Below, one piece after another: positions 13,426 to 26,650 of a stretch of DNA of 64,000 nucleotides. The stretch lies in the NCBI GenBank assembly GCA_033675545.1, contig JAWDGP010003844.1, positions 562,501 through 626,500 on the forward strand. Reading direction: 5' to 3'. Below the pieces are notes generated by a model. That model saw only the letters and a program-made list of their open reading frames with translations. It had not been told where the DNA came from and ran no database searches. The position numbers and the translations under genes are program-made. The first letter of the stretch is position 1. Each line of letters begins with the position of its first letter. Source of the DNA: Elysia crispata (Eukaryota; Mollusca; Gastropoda; Plakobranchidae).

Positions 13426-13490
13426 TGTTGTTGTTGTTGTTGTTGTTGTAATCGATCATAGTAGTAGTAGTACACCATAGCAGTGGTGAT

Positions 13491-13588
<98 letters not shown>

Positions 13589-13608
13589 GAGGAGGAGGAG
13601 GAGGAGGA
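13263..13608. repeat. (GTA)n compound array in last KCNQ intron
   Basis: Two GTA blocks separated by TTG and CAG units, then AGG units and G-rich sequence. In the introns at 1.5 and 4 kb the same repeat runs as CTA, so here it is in the opposite orientation. Confidence 0.97.
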
Positions 13609-13774
13609 GGGGGTAGGGGGTAGGGGGAAGGAGTGAAAGCATCAGCACTAGTTGTTTTTAAAAAAGTTGATTCATCTATAGGTACCCAATTATGTGCTAT
13701 GTTTGATAGACCATGGTTTTTGGTGGGAGATAAAATTGCACCTATAATTTTGTAATTTTCTGTTTTATGACCAG

Positions 13775-13876
13775 GTGAACCACATGGACAAAAAAGTAGA
13801 TCAGGTGATTGTCCTTCTAAATAAAATACTCAATGATCGAGATGAGAGAGAAAGCATCAATGAGGATGAGGTTTGA
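13775..13876 (+). CDS. KCNQ: KCNQ last coding exon: helix D coiled coil and stop
   Basis: The acceptor is GACCAG (to 13774). It encodes VNHMDKKVDQVIVLLNKILN, then DRDERESINEDEV and stop TGA at 13874-13876. The heptad pattern is the short tetramerising coiled coil of KCNQ channels. The protein ends soon after, with no long vertebrate-like extension. Confidence 0.93.
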   Translation: MNHMDKKVDQVIVLLNKILNDRDERESINEDEV

Positions 13877-15955
13877 CATCTTAATCGCATTGATGCCGTC
13901 GTGAAAGGGAAGTTTCCTGCAGATTTTACCTTCCCTCAGTTTTTTGGACATCGCAAAGCACAGTGTCTCTATCTTTCTTTGCCGATATCTTGAGAAAAAA
14001 ACTAATCATTCCAAAAAAATGTTAAATAATATGGAGATTTGTGAGCTGCATGTCTTTTGTTGTGTTTTGTTTTTTTTAATTAAATCAGTCATTGGCGGTT
14101 TCGCTAAGATATCCTGCCACTACGGACATGTATCTGGACATTGATGGATTTTAAGCTAACCATGAAAAAGTCTTTGATATTTCAGTGTCACTACATGTCA
14201 CCTAATGTGTACTTTTAAACAAAATATTGATTCATTTTGACACCAGAGAATACGGCTATTCCCGGATAAATTTGAATTTGTAATTCATTTCTTTTGGTTC
14301 AGAGGATAAGATGATAGATCGTACATTTGGTAAAGCATTCTACATACAAAGTGGAGGTGCCACTCTCGAACCTTAGAAATGGCTGTGAAGTCGCATTTCA
14401 AGTAGCAAGCTCTAACCCAGGACTTAATGGAATGCTACGTTGGAGGTTAAATCAACATCGCCTTCAGTTGTTTATGCTGCCTGTAGGTACGGAAATACGC
14501 GGCTGCTTTCCCCTGATATACTCGGGAAAAGTTTCAGGTTCAGCTCTACCTTGTTATCGGTGACGTTTTTATTCATCGATTATTTACTTTTTATTCAAGA
14601 AAAAATTCTGCAATGAATTGTTTTCATTAACACATTTTTCAGCAGGGCAAAACATGACCTTTGTGTTTACATCCCTACTAATACTATTTTTTAACTAGTG
14701 GACCAAACGCTGTTAAAAGTGCAAATTTTACTACAGATATTTTTCTGTCCAGTGAATATGGAACTCATTTCATTGGCCACAGCAATCAATTCAATAAATT
14801 TGATTTGCTTTTTTACTTACATTACAAACATTAGAAACTAATATAACACGATGGACATCTCAGAAAGTCAGGAAAAACGATCTCGATGCATGTATAAACA
14901 TTGAAAATGATTCCTATGAATGTATGTCAAACTGACCGGTTGTTTAACACTGTAAACTTCAGTTTACAAATAATTTGAGGTAAGGATTAATTTATTACCT
15001 TTCAATAAGACTTTTTTGTACTGCACTAGTAAGGGAAACGTGTGACACATATGTGATTTACATTTCATTTTCAGATATGAAGAAATTGTATTCTTCTAGC
15101 ATTTAGACATAAATTATTATTTCATATCGAAATTGATTACCGATATAGCGGTTTAAAGTGTTGCGTGGGTAATTGATGTACATGTATCTATTGTTTAGAA
15201 TTTTTCAAATGACAGTATTCTTGATACAGTTTAAATACGAATCATTTCTCTATATTGGATTTTCATGTTGGCTCTGCTATTTCATAGTTTTACATGAACT
15301 GTAAATGTTTGTCTCCTACGATTCTTCGTGAGATCTGATATCTCGATGACATAATTATTGAGAGCACCTCTCTAAATCATTCGATGATTTCTCAACTGAG
15401 ATAATGTACTCCACTGACTGTGAAATTGGAAATGTGTACGTTTATATTAAAGTAAGATAACATTAATCCTCATTTCTACTATAATTATAATGGATCATTT
15501 CCGGTTTAATAGGGAAAAGATTTTAACATGATATCTTAATGCTAGTTGCACAACACTCTTCTAAAACTAAGATGGGACTTGGGTAAATATGTATTCACAT
15601 TGCTAGTAAGCTTCTATGCCACTATGCTCCCTAAAAAGAGAGGTTCATGGCGAAAGTGTTTACTAAGTCTCGTTGAGCGGCTTGCAATTTTGATTGGGAA
15701 GATCCAAATCGCACCAAAGACAACCATGGAATCCGGAAGCACCAACACTTGCCATTGGACGCACAAACATCTAGGACTAACGATAACATGTATGCCTCAA
15801 ATATAATTACATGTATAGTAATTTCAAATTTAGATCTTGAGGATGCAGACCATTGGGTTGATTATAAGCAAGAATTATAGGAGAGGTTAGGATAAGGCTT
15901 TAAGTGAAAATGACCGAAAAATGTTTGCCATAATGGGATTGGAACCATCAATTTA

Positions 15956-16095
<140 letters not shown>

Positions 16096-19000
16096 CTCTT
16101 ATATGTCTATAACTTGGACTGCTCTGTAGCATAACTACTTCGATCCATATTGCTACCACTAGTTGTACTATAATGGTAATTATAGTAGGCCTAGGCTTTC
16201 CTTCGATTTTTATAATATTAATTGCCTGCATGAGAAAACTGTTTTTATAATAACTTCCTTTGTCATATGTTTTGAATAACGCCTTCACATCCTATTGCAC
16301 ATTTCATACTCTCTTTGAGCCTTAATTAATGAACTTTTTGCCGTTGCATTTTCTGCTGCAATGTAATAACCTTTTTTTAAATCATAAATTAGGTTGATTT
16401 CCATGATTGTTTCTATCCCTTTTAATTCTCAATGTTTTATCTCCACGAAGACACTGTCAACAAAAACATTAACTTTGCAAGTGGTTCCTGTGTTATTCCA
16501 ATAGGAGGCTATTTTTTTTTTCAAACAGATGGTCGTCATTATTCCATAAATCTATTTTGCAAATTGGATTTGAGGCTCTAGAATTGACTCCATTATTTAA
16601 ATAAACTTTTTTTCCCATCTGACACTTTGATCAGCACAGACTATAAACCCTTTTGTAAAACAGAGATGCGATTTTAAAAGTAAGAGAAAAAAACATTTTG
16701 TGGCGGATGGCCAAGGCTCTAGAAACTCATGGATCTTCAGTACAGTTTATTAATCCATCGCACTTAGGGATTTATTTGATCATCTTCAAACAAAAATTAC
16801 TAAAATTATAATACATGTATGCCGATAAGGAATTATGAGCTATCTTCTTTAACATACTCGTAAGTGAAACTGTTACTGATGCTAGCAGACCCAAGATTAA
16901 AGGCTTCACTTTGTTCGCAACTTCCATTAAAAATTGTGATATGTAGACAAGTCGGATGTGTTTTTCCTCGAGAGGCTTGAATACAATGCTGGCAGTATAA
17001 ATGTAGTTTGTACTTATTTATAAATTATAATGATACAAATAGGCCTATTTGTTTTTTATTTATTATTCATATTCTCAATTATTTACCTTTAGCACTCTTT
17101 ACATACTCTTGAAGTACCGTTTCATGTATATTTTGACTATTCGATTGGTGATGTATCCAATGATACATGTATAACTCATAAATAACCAGTTAATTTATTC
17201 ACTAGACAAGTATCATTAATTATTAATATTTATTTTAAAGAACTCTTGCATAACAACTAATGAGCATTTTAAAAGTGTTGGTGTTAACTTTACTCTCTTC
17301 CATCCAGCGCGTCTTTTATTGATGATCACTGTAACTAAAACACAAAATCATACCCAATGATTCACGTATTCATGCAGTTTGTTTGCATCATTTTAAGCTT
17401 AGTTAATCACATACAGCATAGTCTACATAGTGCACTTACTAGAATAGCTCCCTTTTGTCACATTGTGTTTTAAATTTATTAATGCAGTTTACACTGGTAC
17501 TTATAATTATGTGTGACTTACGTTTTTAATATGATTGAACAATTTTTTTTTATGTTTTCAATTGTTACATGAAGATACATGTTCATATTATTGATGTACA
17601 AAAATGGATCTTACTCGGCCTTCAATGGATTATGAAGCTTTGAAAATTATCTGAACTACACCGTTTGTCCTCATGAGGATATGGTACATCAAGTCAAGGG
17701 TGCATGTTCCAGATTTAAATCTTCGTAAAAAGTATACCGGTACTTGAAAAACTGTGTCTATGTGCTTAGAGGGGCGAGTTGAATTGAGAAAAAAACAACT
17801 ACCTTTGCAACTAAAAAGGAGCAGCGTTAGAATAAACATAAAATTTCACCCTTTTTTAAAGCGTGAAAAGTATTGAACCGACAGACTTTAACTGAGAGAT
17901 CGCAACAGAAGTGTTTACAATAATTACAAATCCTTTTTATGTTTTCTGTTGTTGACGGTATTGAAACAAGGATTTTTAATCAAAAAGACATTTTTAGATG
18001 TTCCTATTAATATTTTGCTGATTAGCACCAAAAGAAGCATCGGTATGATTTAAAAAAAAAAAAAGAAATATTTAAATTTAAACTTTGGGATATCCAGAAT
18101 AAGATATATTTTCAGATGAATCTAACGAATACTTTAAATATTGAGGAAACGAAATTAAAATCGATTTTTTTCATACCTATACAATTTTTACAGTGAATAT
18201 TACGAATACTATGTACAAATGTGACGGTCGTGAATTCAAGCCACTTTTGAAGGGATTAATAATGTTTTCTATGCTTTTTTTTCGAAATTGTTCAAGTCAC
18301 CGCTTGGGTCTGTAGCAAATTTCTTCTCACGGTAGTTAACAACACACCTCATGTAGTCAGTTCCAGTGAGTTTAATACACTTAATAAATAAAATTGAATA
18401 TGAATGCTGCTAACATTCTTTGCTTTTAATAGTTGGGTTGAATTTCTTGGTTGAAACTTCAAACTAGTGTTAAACTTTGTCCATAGGTTTTTTGAATGAT
18501 AGCGCACCACAACCTGCCTATGTTCACACGAAGCTATTTGCAACTACTGAACTAGCCACACCATTCTGCAAATTGCCCTGACGGCAAAAAAAAGCTAAAA
18601 ATTTTGGGAGGGTATGAGCCATACTATTATCGAGGCCCAAGATCAAACTTAAGCTTAATATCGACGGAGATTTCACGTTTGTTGATACCATCGACACCAT
18701 TATATTACGACCATCGTAAAAATATTTACATGTACATGTACTTTCATTTTTAAAAAGCAGGTCAATATTTGTGAATTCCATAAATAATTTCTGATCTTCT
18801 TCATTATTTTGTTTTCTGTACACGTTTTTGTCTCTAATAACATTGATCTGCGCAAACATCAATTTGTGAAAAACAGCTAAAACTCTGAAGTATTAATCTC
18901 AACTTGAACTCTTCTTATGAAAATGAAAACATCTTGAATTATGAGTTACTCAGTTAATGTACCTTGCATTTTATAAATTAAAGAGTAAAAATGACTTGTA

Positions 19001-19693
19001 ATTTGACATTTGTGCCGACTGTACAGATTCCAAATTCTTTCAGAGAGACTTTAATTACATGTTCAGTTTTCAGCTAAAATCACTCTGTAGTGTGGTTTAT
19101 CTAACAGTAACTGCCTTGCCTGATGTTTACAGGGACATCACATAAACAGTTGTAAAGTTGGTCGGGGTCCTCCCTGTCTAGTGAAGATTGTTTGGTGTGA
19201 AGAAATATCTAAACTGTTTTCAAGATTTAAAAAAAACTATGCTAAATAGCATAATGAAGCAGCATATCAACCAGTCTCTCACACACACACAAAAAGTGTG
19301 CGTGTGTTTCATCGACTGTCAATGTTATGGTTCGATTCACTAACTAAATGTTCATTATGAAACAATGTCTTTGAGTTTGACAAACAAACAAACAAAAAAG
19401 CCAGGCTGTGTGTACTCTTTATTTTGACTTTTCCGAAATACCCTGACAAAACAAGTCAATTGTCATTATAATTTTGCTCAAAGCATATTAGAAATGAACA
19501 CAATGTGAATGCGAGTTTGTACCAAATCATTTTTCTATAACTTAGTTTTACTTTTGCTAAGCATTAAAATTATTTCATTATGAGCGCTTTGGAATTAAGT
19601 TATGAGGGTTGTGTTTTATCTCAACTTAAATAATTGTTCTATTGCAGAACCATCATGATTCGAATCATATTTGGAGTATAATTATCATTATAT

Positions 19694-19815
<122 letters not shown>

Positions 19816-20094
19816 GTGGTCACTTTAGCAAATCTCAGCATTATGGGACACAGAATTAGCAAACTTTTTGGTAACCATGAATGAATAGAAGAAGGCAAAA
19901 AAAAAAAAAATGCATACACGTGTATTTTATATCAAGTTGAACCTCGTTTAGAACGCAAAGCAAAACACAAAATTCTTTCTAACAACTATACACCTGTCTT
20001 TCTTCATAGAGGGAATCCTCCAAGGAATAGCATCTAACCCTGATAAGACACTCCACTTTCTGTATTACTACTAGTGCATGTTTTACAACTTTTA

Positions 20095-20205
20095 GGGTCT
20101 GAGCATAAACTTCTAAAAACAAAACCATAGTAGACCAAGGATTCAAATCCTTTATCTCTTGATCAAAAGCCAATGTCCAACACGTTACAAAGACGCATAT
20201 ATGTT
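20095..20205 (-). mobile_element. Possible degenerate tRNA-derived SINE
   Basis: On the minus strand AACGTGTTGGACATTGG followed about 20 bp later by GGATTTGAATCC resembles the anticodon-arm and B-box spacing of mollusc tRNA SINEs. There is no convincing A-box or tail, so this is weak. Confidence 0.3.
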
Positions 20206-22034
20206 AAAATTGAAAAATAAATTACATAGATTTAGATTAAGAAATACTTTAGCTTTTGAAGTCATAAATTGTCTCTTTCTAGATATAAAAGTGATCGGTT
20301 TTATCCTTAACTCAAGCAAGGTAGTCAAGAGTTATTACATCTTTTCTGAAATCGTCTAGTATTAACAGATGTCTCCGTCTAGTTATTGTTTGCTCATTTC
20401 TAAACAATCATCGCACAACACTGTTACAATTCCTCGCCTAATCAACATCTAAGAATCTGAAACTAAAGTTGCACTAGTTCTTTTCATTCTCTAATTGGAA
20501 ATACATTCACTTGACGGTAGTTGTTCTGTGACAGCTGCCCATGTATATAAAATGTGCATTTACGTTAATAGATACAATAAAGTGATCAGTCTTCGTTTTC
20601 TTTCAGTGACATACTGCATACTGTACATTGTCATTACAAGCCTGAAGCTATTGTTTTGTACAGTGTGTTTGTTATAAGTTATGTGGTATGGCATTTTGTT
20701 CTGCACTGAGAGAATTACGATTCACCAATGATAATTTACCAGTTTGTTCCAAATTGGAGTAATAAACTTACTTTGTTCTCCTCACTCACTACGCCAACAA
20801 TAAAATGAGTTTCTCAACTTATTTCGTTTTCATTTCATGGTACAATGTATGTTTGTCAAAGTCCCACCTTTTAGAGTGGAGTGATTCTAGGAAAAAAAAT
20901 GTGACTGTCCAGGGCAATTCATTGTGTATAATTTAAAACCCTACAAATGTAGGCTGATGATCCAACCAGAAGATCCGAATTAAAGTTTTTAAACTAAAGA
21001 AATACTTTGGATATATGGGGAAATACAATTGTAAGATAAGTGTATCAGATTCAGAATTCTCAGATAATTAAAGTTATCCCACGGATACTTTGGTGCCTTA
21101 TGAAATACATGTCTTATTGTGCTTGTGCCTTTTTCATTTCACCCCAGAGTCATACTGGTTCATTTTTATGCTTGATTCAACAGTGGGTATGGACATGAAC
21201 ATGAAAATTCATGACAATATTCAGAAAATTGTGGTGTAGAATATTTAACTTTTCATTTGATAAATTTTGTCTACCAAACGCAGTGGTCTTCCATAAAAGA
21301 AAGAGGATTAATAGAAATGAGGCAATGCATAGCTGAGTAAAGCCCTGATACTAGTACAGGCATATGATTATATGAACATCCATGCATGGACAATCCAATA
21401 TATTTGAATACACTTGCGCTCTTCAAGCCAAATGATAATGGTTTCGACAAGTCTCCAGGATCGTGGTGTCTGCTTTAATGATAAACGTTTTGGTAACATT
21501 CACATAACAGCAGTGTCAGTAAAATGTTCCACAGACATCTTTGAATTGGTTTGCATGGGCAAGGTTCTTTCAATTATGCAGAATTATGACTCGTTCTTCT
21601 TCGAGCTCGATTCATTGCAGAAACAAAGAGCAATAAAAAGCTATTTATATCTTTTTTCAGTCAAGGTGAAGAATATTTTTAACGGGGCATATTTACTTAT
21701 CTAGTTCTTGAAATAAATAAGTTGTGCACGTAGATTTTACAATTTGCTCATGGATTACAGTCTTTCTTTTTTCTACTTCGATTTTCTAATGACAATATTT
21801 TCGAACTCTTTACAGCATACAAAAGTACCTAAGATTTCATAGATCACATTGAGTGCGCCATGTCCAAATCCAAATCACAAAGATGCCAATGACAAATTTA
21901 CAACATAACCACTCGATTTGTATAGCGGCACGTTGAATTCCATTGGCCTGTAAGCCTTTTGCAGAACTTAATCCCTATTAGGTGATGAACAAAGTTATCC
22001 ATTAACATTTCTACATGTACCAGTTTTACTTATA

Positions 22035-22507
22035 CTATCTAAAAAGAGAAAAAACGCTGAAATATATCACTCAAATTTTAAACAATAAAAAAAAATACAG
22101 CATGCTCCCTTTTCCATTAAATTTATGGAAATTGCTCACCATATGCATATGATGTAGTTAACATAGCTGAGGATAAAAGAGAACTGGAGAGAGAGAAAAA
22201 AAGAGAACCAGAAGAAATCAGAGGACACAGCCTGTCCCTACTTCTAACACCACCCCCGCCACTGACTACACTTGCAGCAAGACTTAATGCCAATGCAGCA
22301 GCAAGTCAAGAATAGGGTTATATAGCCACAGCAGACGCTGTAGTGAAACTAAGTTTATATTGCCATTGTCTCACAAGACAGAAGGTTGCCATCATTATTA
22401 CACATATATACTATCAAAAGGGAAAAAACGCTGAAATATGTCACTCAAATTTAAATAGTAAAAAAATACAGTATGCTCTCTTTTCAAATAAATGGAAATT
22501 GCTCACT
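22035..22507. repeat. Dispersed direct duplication of about 105 bp
   Basis: 22035-22140 and 22408-22507 share AAACGCTGAAATAT, TCACTCAAATTT and AATGGAAATTGCTCAC-type blocks in the same order, with small indels. About 270 bp separates them. Confidence 0.75.
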
Positions 22508-23510
22508 ATTAAGAAGTATTATATAACATTATGGATCATTCAAAATATGTATTGCAAATACATGTATCTCCTTAAAAGTCAATTGGTCTATTGTAGTTAA
22601 GTGCAAAAACAGATACAGTGCTTGGCACATGAACAGGTTTCCGAAGAAGAGGACTTGGACTGTGAAATGGAAAGTTCGACTTGGAGGTTCGAATGCAGCA
22701 TAATCATCATTGGCCCCTCGTGTTATGTGCTCTGATACCAAAGACAATACTTTTACCAAGTTGTGAAGCTGATAACGTAGCACAATGCATGCCTTGTAAA
22801 GATGATGATTGGCTGAAATAAATAATTGCACAGGCTCAAACATCTATATCAATAATTGTGCATGTCTTTCAACATTTAGATATGTCTCACTTGCAAGTTA
22901 TTTATATTAAAAAAGGAAAAATTAAATATATATGCAGTTAAATTTAAAGTTCTTTCCAATAAGCATGGGATTTTTGGGTATCTAAACATATATACAGACC
23001 ATCAATTTCTTCAAAGTCAGAGTATCACTCAGTCTAATCGTAGCAATCATTGAATAGTTCAGGGCAGACAGTATGTACATGTACCTTGAGAGAAAGTTGT
23101 GTCTAGTACCTACATAACAAAGGTTCATTCAAAGTCTCAATATCTAATGATCAGGTATTCAAGTAAACTTCTTTGATTACATCCTTCCGCTTGGAGCAAT
23201 AGTCTGTGTAACTTTATTTTTGACACATATACACGGTAAAAATGTGCTAAAAATGTGCGAATTTTTTAAAAGTTACAAAAACACTATTTTCATACACTCA
23301 TATTTAGAAAATAAAAGTTCAAGACCGAAGAACTCTTTCTATGATTCTTCTGAAGTCAAACTTTTTTCAGGGAACCCTCGCTTTGCTAAAATTCATTAAA
23401 ACAGCTCCAAAATGAAATTTAACCATTATGAGCAAGATTTTTTACAACTTCACAGTGGGCCACAGTCATTCAAGGGGGCTAAAGAAACGCTCCATATTAT
23501 AAAGTGACAG

Positions 23511-23900
23511 ATGGTGAAGGAGGACTTTTGGTATTTTAGGAAAATGGCCAAAGATTTCATCAACATGAACAAGACCAATGATCGTGAAAATGCGAAGTTC
23601 CAGCAAATCCGCATCTATTCGATTAGCAAGGGTGACCCCATAGTCACCATCAAGTATTGCATGAATGCGCGACCAGCGGAAATGAACCTGTTTCAGAGTG
23701 GCAGAACGTCTGCTGACATGAAAACGTCCCCGAGTCCAAAACCAGCATACTCAGCCCCACTTGGAACTGATTCCAGAAAAATCAAAGATCTGCTTGCGAT
23801 GTGTGACAAACAAATTACACGTGTATCCAGAGCATACCATGCCTTTAACAAGATTCTAACCATAGAACTAGGAGGGATCGGTTATCCTGAAAAAGTATGA
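23511..23900 (+). pseudogene. C-terminal fragment, probably of a DUF7869-like transposase
   Basis: An open frame of 129 codons includes RPAEMNLFQSGRTSADMK, then PAYSAPLGTDSRKIKDLLAM, then YHAFNKIL. The order (Arg/Pro block, PAYS.PL, K+DLL, then YHAF near the end) resembles the C-terminal tail of the DUF7869 transposase-like family, also seen at 40669-42945. Nothing upstream supplies the remainder, so this is most likely a truncated relic. The family call rests on short motifs only. Confidence 0.4.
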
Positions 23901-25327
23901 CAGTGTTTGTACGCATGTCAGAGAAAGTGATACTGCTGCCGCCTGCCCTGCCTTACACATCTTGAATATTTTTAAAATCAACGTTATGAGCTGCAAGTCT
24001 CCGTCTTGAATTATTTGTGTTTGCAGATTTCAAATTCTTTTGTGTTCTGTTTGATATGATTTGACATTGAGTTCACATTGACATATCATTCTTAAACTTT
24101 AAGTGCATATTGTTGCCATTACATAAAGACTTCATGGATCGAAAAAGAATACAAATATATGTGTGAACTAGTCCTATACTGTTAATATACAGATTATTAT
24201 ACTCTTTTCTCACTTTTCGAATTTATAATCATTTAAAAAGCTTAAGGCATCACCGTCTTATTTCGTAATATAAAATCAAAATGTGTGCATCTGGTCATCA
24301 GGTGGTTGTTAAAGTTGTTAAACATGAGACATGAAAACAGTAGCTTCTCAACTTAATATTCAATCTGAGCAATGTTTTATTTGGACATTCAATCAAAATA
24401 AAATCAAAAATTGAAATAAACTGTTCAAACTATTATGGATTTCTTATGTTAGTCCTTTTGGTCTTTTGGTTTTTAATAAAACGTCCCTTTTTAAGGCGGG
24501 GAATATAGTGAAACTGCCCGTCTTGCGGCGCCCGAAACACCGCAGAGAAGCGACGCCAAACGTGTTCATAGTGGAACTGAGTATTCGCGGCGACACCGAC
24601 CGCACAAAGGACGTTAGCACTTGGCTGCTGAGCTCCCTCTACTAAGTATACAATATTTTTGCTATACACTGCAACTGCATAAAACAAAATGATGCTGACT
24701 AGAAGACAGAAGCTAGCTCGGTTATTATGGTGTCGAAGGAGAAATAGAATGCGAAGACGAAGTATATCTGTGCATCCAATAAATGCAAGATAAAAAGCTC
24801 TTGGTGAGTTTCACCATTTGATGGCTCAAATGCGGGAAGATGATGAAAAGTTTGTGTCTTATTTGAGAATGAAACAAGACAAGTGTGATCAGTTGTTGAA
24901 CCTGTGTAGCGAGGATTTTACAAAGACCGCAACAAACTTTTGTAAACCAATCTCATCAGATGAGCGCCTTGTTGTTACACTGAGGTAAGTTTATTTCAGT
25001 TTTCTCTATCTTCGTGATACAAAAAAAAAAATTTCAACAATAAATAAAATAAAACAAAATAATAAATCTAATGTAATCTATGCAGCTTTGCACACTTTCT
25101 CATTTTCGTGTATTGTGAAAATATTTTTTTACGAAATACATGTATCTTTTTTTTTTCAAACCTATGTTCATTTAAAATTACATTTTTATTTTGTGAATAT
25201 ATGTTTAATTATTATTATTTATTTATAATAATAATAATAATAATCGGGGATAAAGTTGACAAATTATTCCCGCTATTTAAGAACTTGAATCTTGAGCTGA
25301 GTTAAGTAAACTTGATTTTAAAGCGTG

Positions 25328-25402
25328 GGTGTGTGTGAGAGAGAATTTGAGAAAGAGAGGAGAGAGAGGGATAGAAAGAGAGAGAGAGAGAGAGGGAGGG
25401 AG
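25328..25402. repeat. GA-rich low-complexity tract
   Basis: A GT, then GA and GGGA rich run next to the 50-bp direct repeat at 25403. Confidence 0.85.
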
Positions 25403-25891
25403 GTAGTAAAGAAAAATCAACCACAAACCTAGATCTAGCTCGAGACCGACAAATAAGACGAAAGACGTGAAAACATTACAACAGATGGAATGAACAGGGA
25501 TCGAACCTGCGCCTCGATGCGGCACCCATCGCCTTGCCGAGACAAGACCAGGCACTAAACCACTGAGCTATCCGCATCTACAAAAATAGATGCTTCAGGA
25601 ACAGTGACTTTGATGCTGGCTTGAATAGACTAAGAGGTTGAATCGCTAAGAACGATCAAGTCCATATTTTTACAGGACATAAACAAACTAGCCTCTAACG
25701 GATCTAAGAAAGATGCCATTTGACTGAAAAGCATAAATGAATATAGAAATAAATAAAGCAGTCAAACCACGTTAGAGGCTGAGACAGACGAAGCTAGATC
25801 TAAGGATCTAAAGATGCATGTGACTGAAAATAATGAAATAAGTAGTAAAGAAAAATCAACCACAAACCTAGATCTAGCTCGAGACCGACAA
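25403..25891. repeat. 50-bp direct repeats bracketing about 389 bp
   Basis: 25403-25452 and 25842-25891 appear identical, starting GTAGTAAAGAAAAATC and ending GAGACCGACAA. A GGGAGGGAGG word sits just left of the first copy and just right of the second. The enclosed part contains a tRNA-like SINE head. Confidence 0.85.
25486..25578 (-). mobile_element. tRNA-derived SINE head (second family)
   Basis: On the minus strand GCGGATAGCTCAGTGGTTTA (A-box) and CAGGTTCGATCCCTG (B-box) are spaced as in a tRNA. The arms do not close as a good cloverleaf and there is no evidence of a true tRNA gene. It lacks the body shared by the three SINEs at 3.6-7.5 kb. Confidence 0.65.
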
Positions 25892-26073
25892 GGGAGGGAG
25901 GAAGATACTGATACATGTATTTGCATTTATTAAACGAACAACATGAACTAATAAATAGTGGTAGACCTAAATAACGAAAGAGAGAATGACAGTTTTTGTT
26001 GGTAATTATCGTTTAAGATTTATTTATGATACATTAGGTTGGCAAGGTTGTCATGATTTGTGATTTATACACA

Positions 26074-26650
26074 TCATTGTGAGCTGATATATAGATCAAC
26101 AGAATTTTGTTGCTCATAGTTGTTTTCGAAATAGTGACCGGCTGAGTTCCTTTGGCGCCTCGCATGACGGATTACCATGTCTTGCACGTCTCTATGGATC
26201 TCCATCTTTGTTAGGTCATCAAGGCGGAAACCATGGGTATCAGACTTTTTCAAAAAACGTTCAATATCCGTCACGGGGGGTTCTTGAAGCGCTCTCACGA
26301 TTTCACTGTCAATTCTCGACTCTTTGGCCAGTGATTTTCTTTTCTCAGCTTTTCGCTGAGCATTTAACTGTGGCACGGCACTGCTGGGACCTGGTTCTTC
26401 AGGAGCATTAGCTCCAACCACGGAAGTAGAATCATCATTCCACTGACTCCAGCTGTCGACATCATGTGACACCTCAGGTTTAGTGGGTCCCAATTGCCTG
26501 AAGTGTCTCGGGGTGTTATATACGGTACCAGGAACAACATGCTGTCATAGAAGGGCCACTTTTTCTTTGATGAAGCTGCCTGACCAGAGCGTCCCTTTTC
26601 CCGCATGAAGTAGTCTCTCATGGACGTCCACCTGGCTTTACACGTTATGG
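26074..26650 (-). pseudogene. MADF-domain protein of Harbinger element H3, exon 2
   Basis: On the minus strand the exon opens after CACTCAG (acceptor; exon begins at 26650) with KARWTSMRDYFMREKGR and KKKWPFYDSMLFLVP, the second half of a MADF (Myb/SANT-like) DNA-binding domain. A frame change near 26490 leads to a Ser/Glu-rich middle and a BESS-like end, LTKMEIHRDVQDMVIRHARR. Harbinger elements encode such a protein to bring the nuclease to the element ends. MADF exon 1, expected right of 27290, is not found. The exon sits inside the HARBI1 intron of the opposite strand. Confidence 0.75.

Noticed and set aside
25486-25578. A functional tRNA gene on the minus strand
   Set aside because: The A and B boxes are good but the cloverleaf stems do not pair convincingly, and the flanks look like a SINE.
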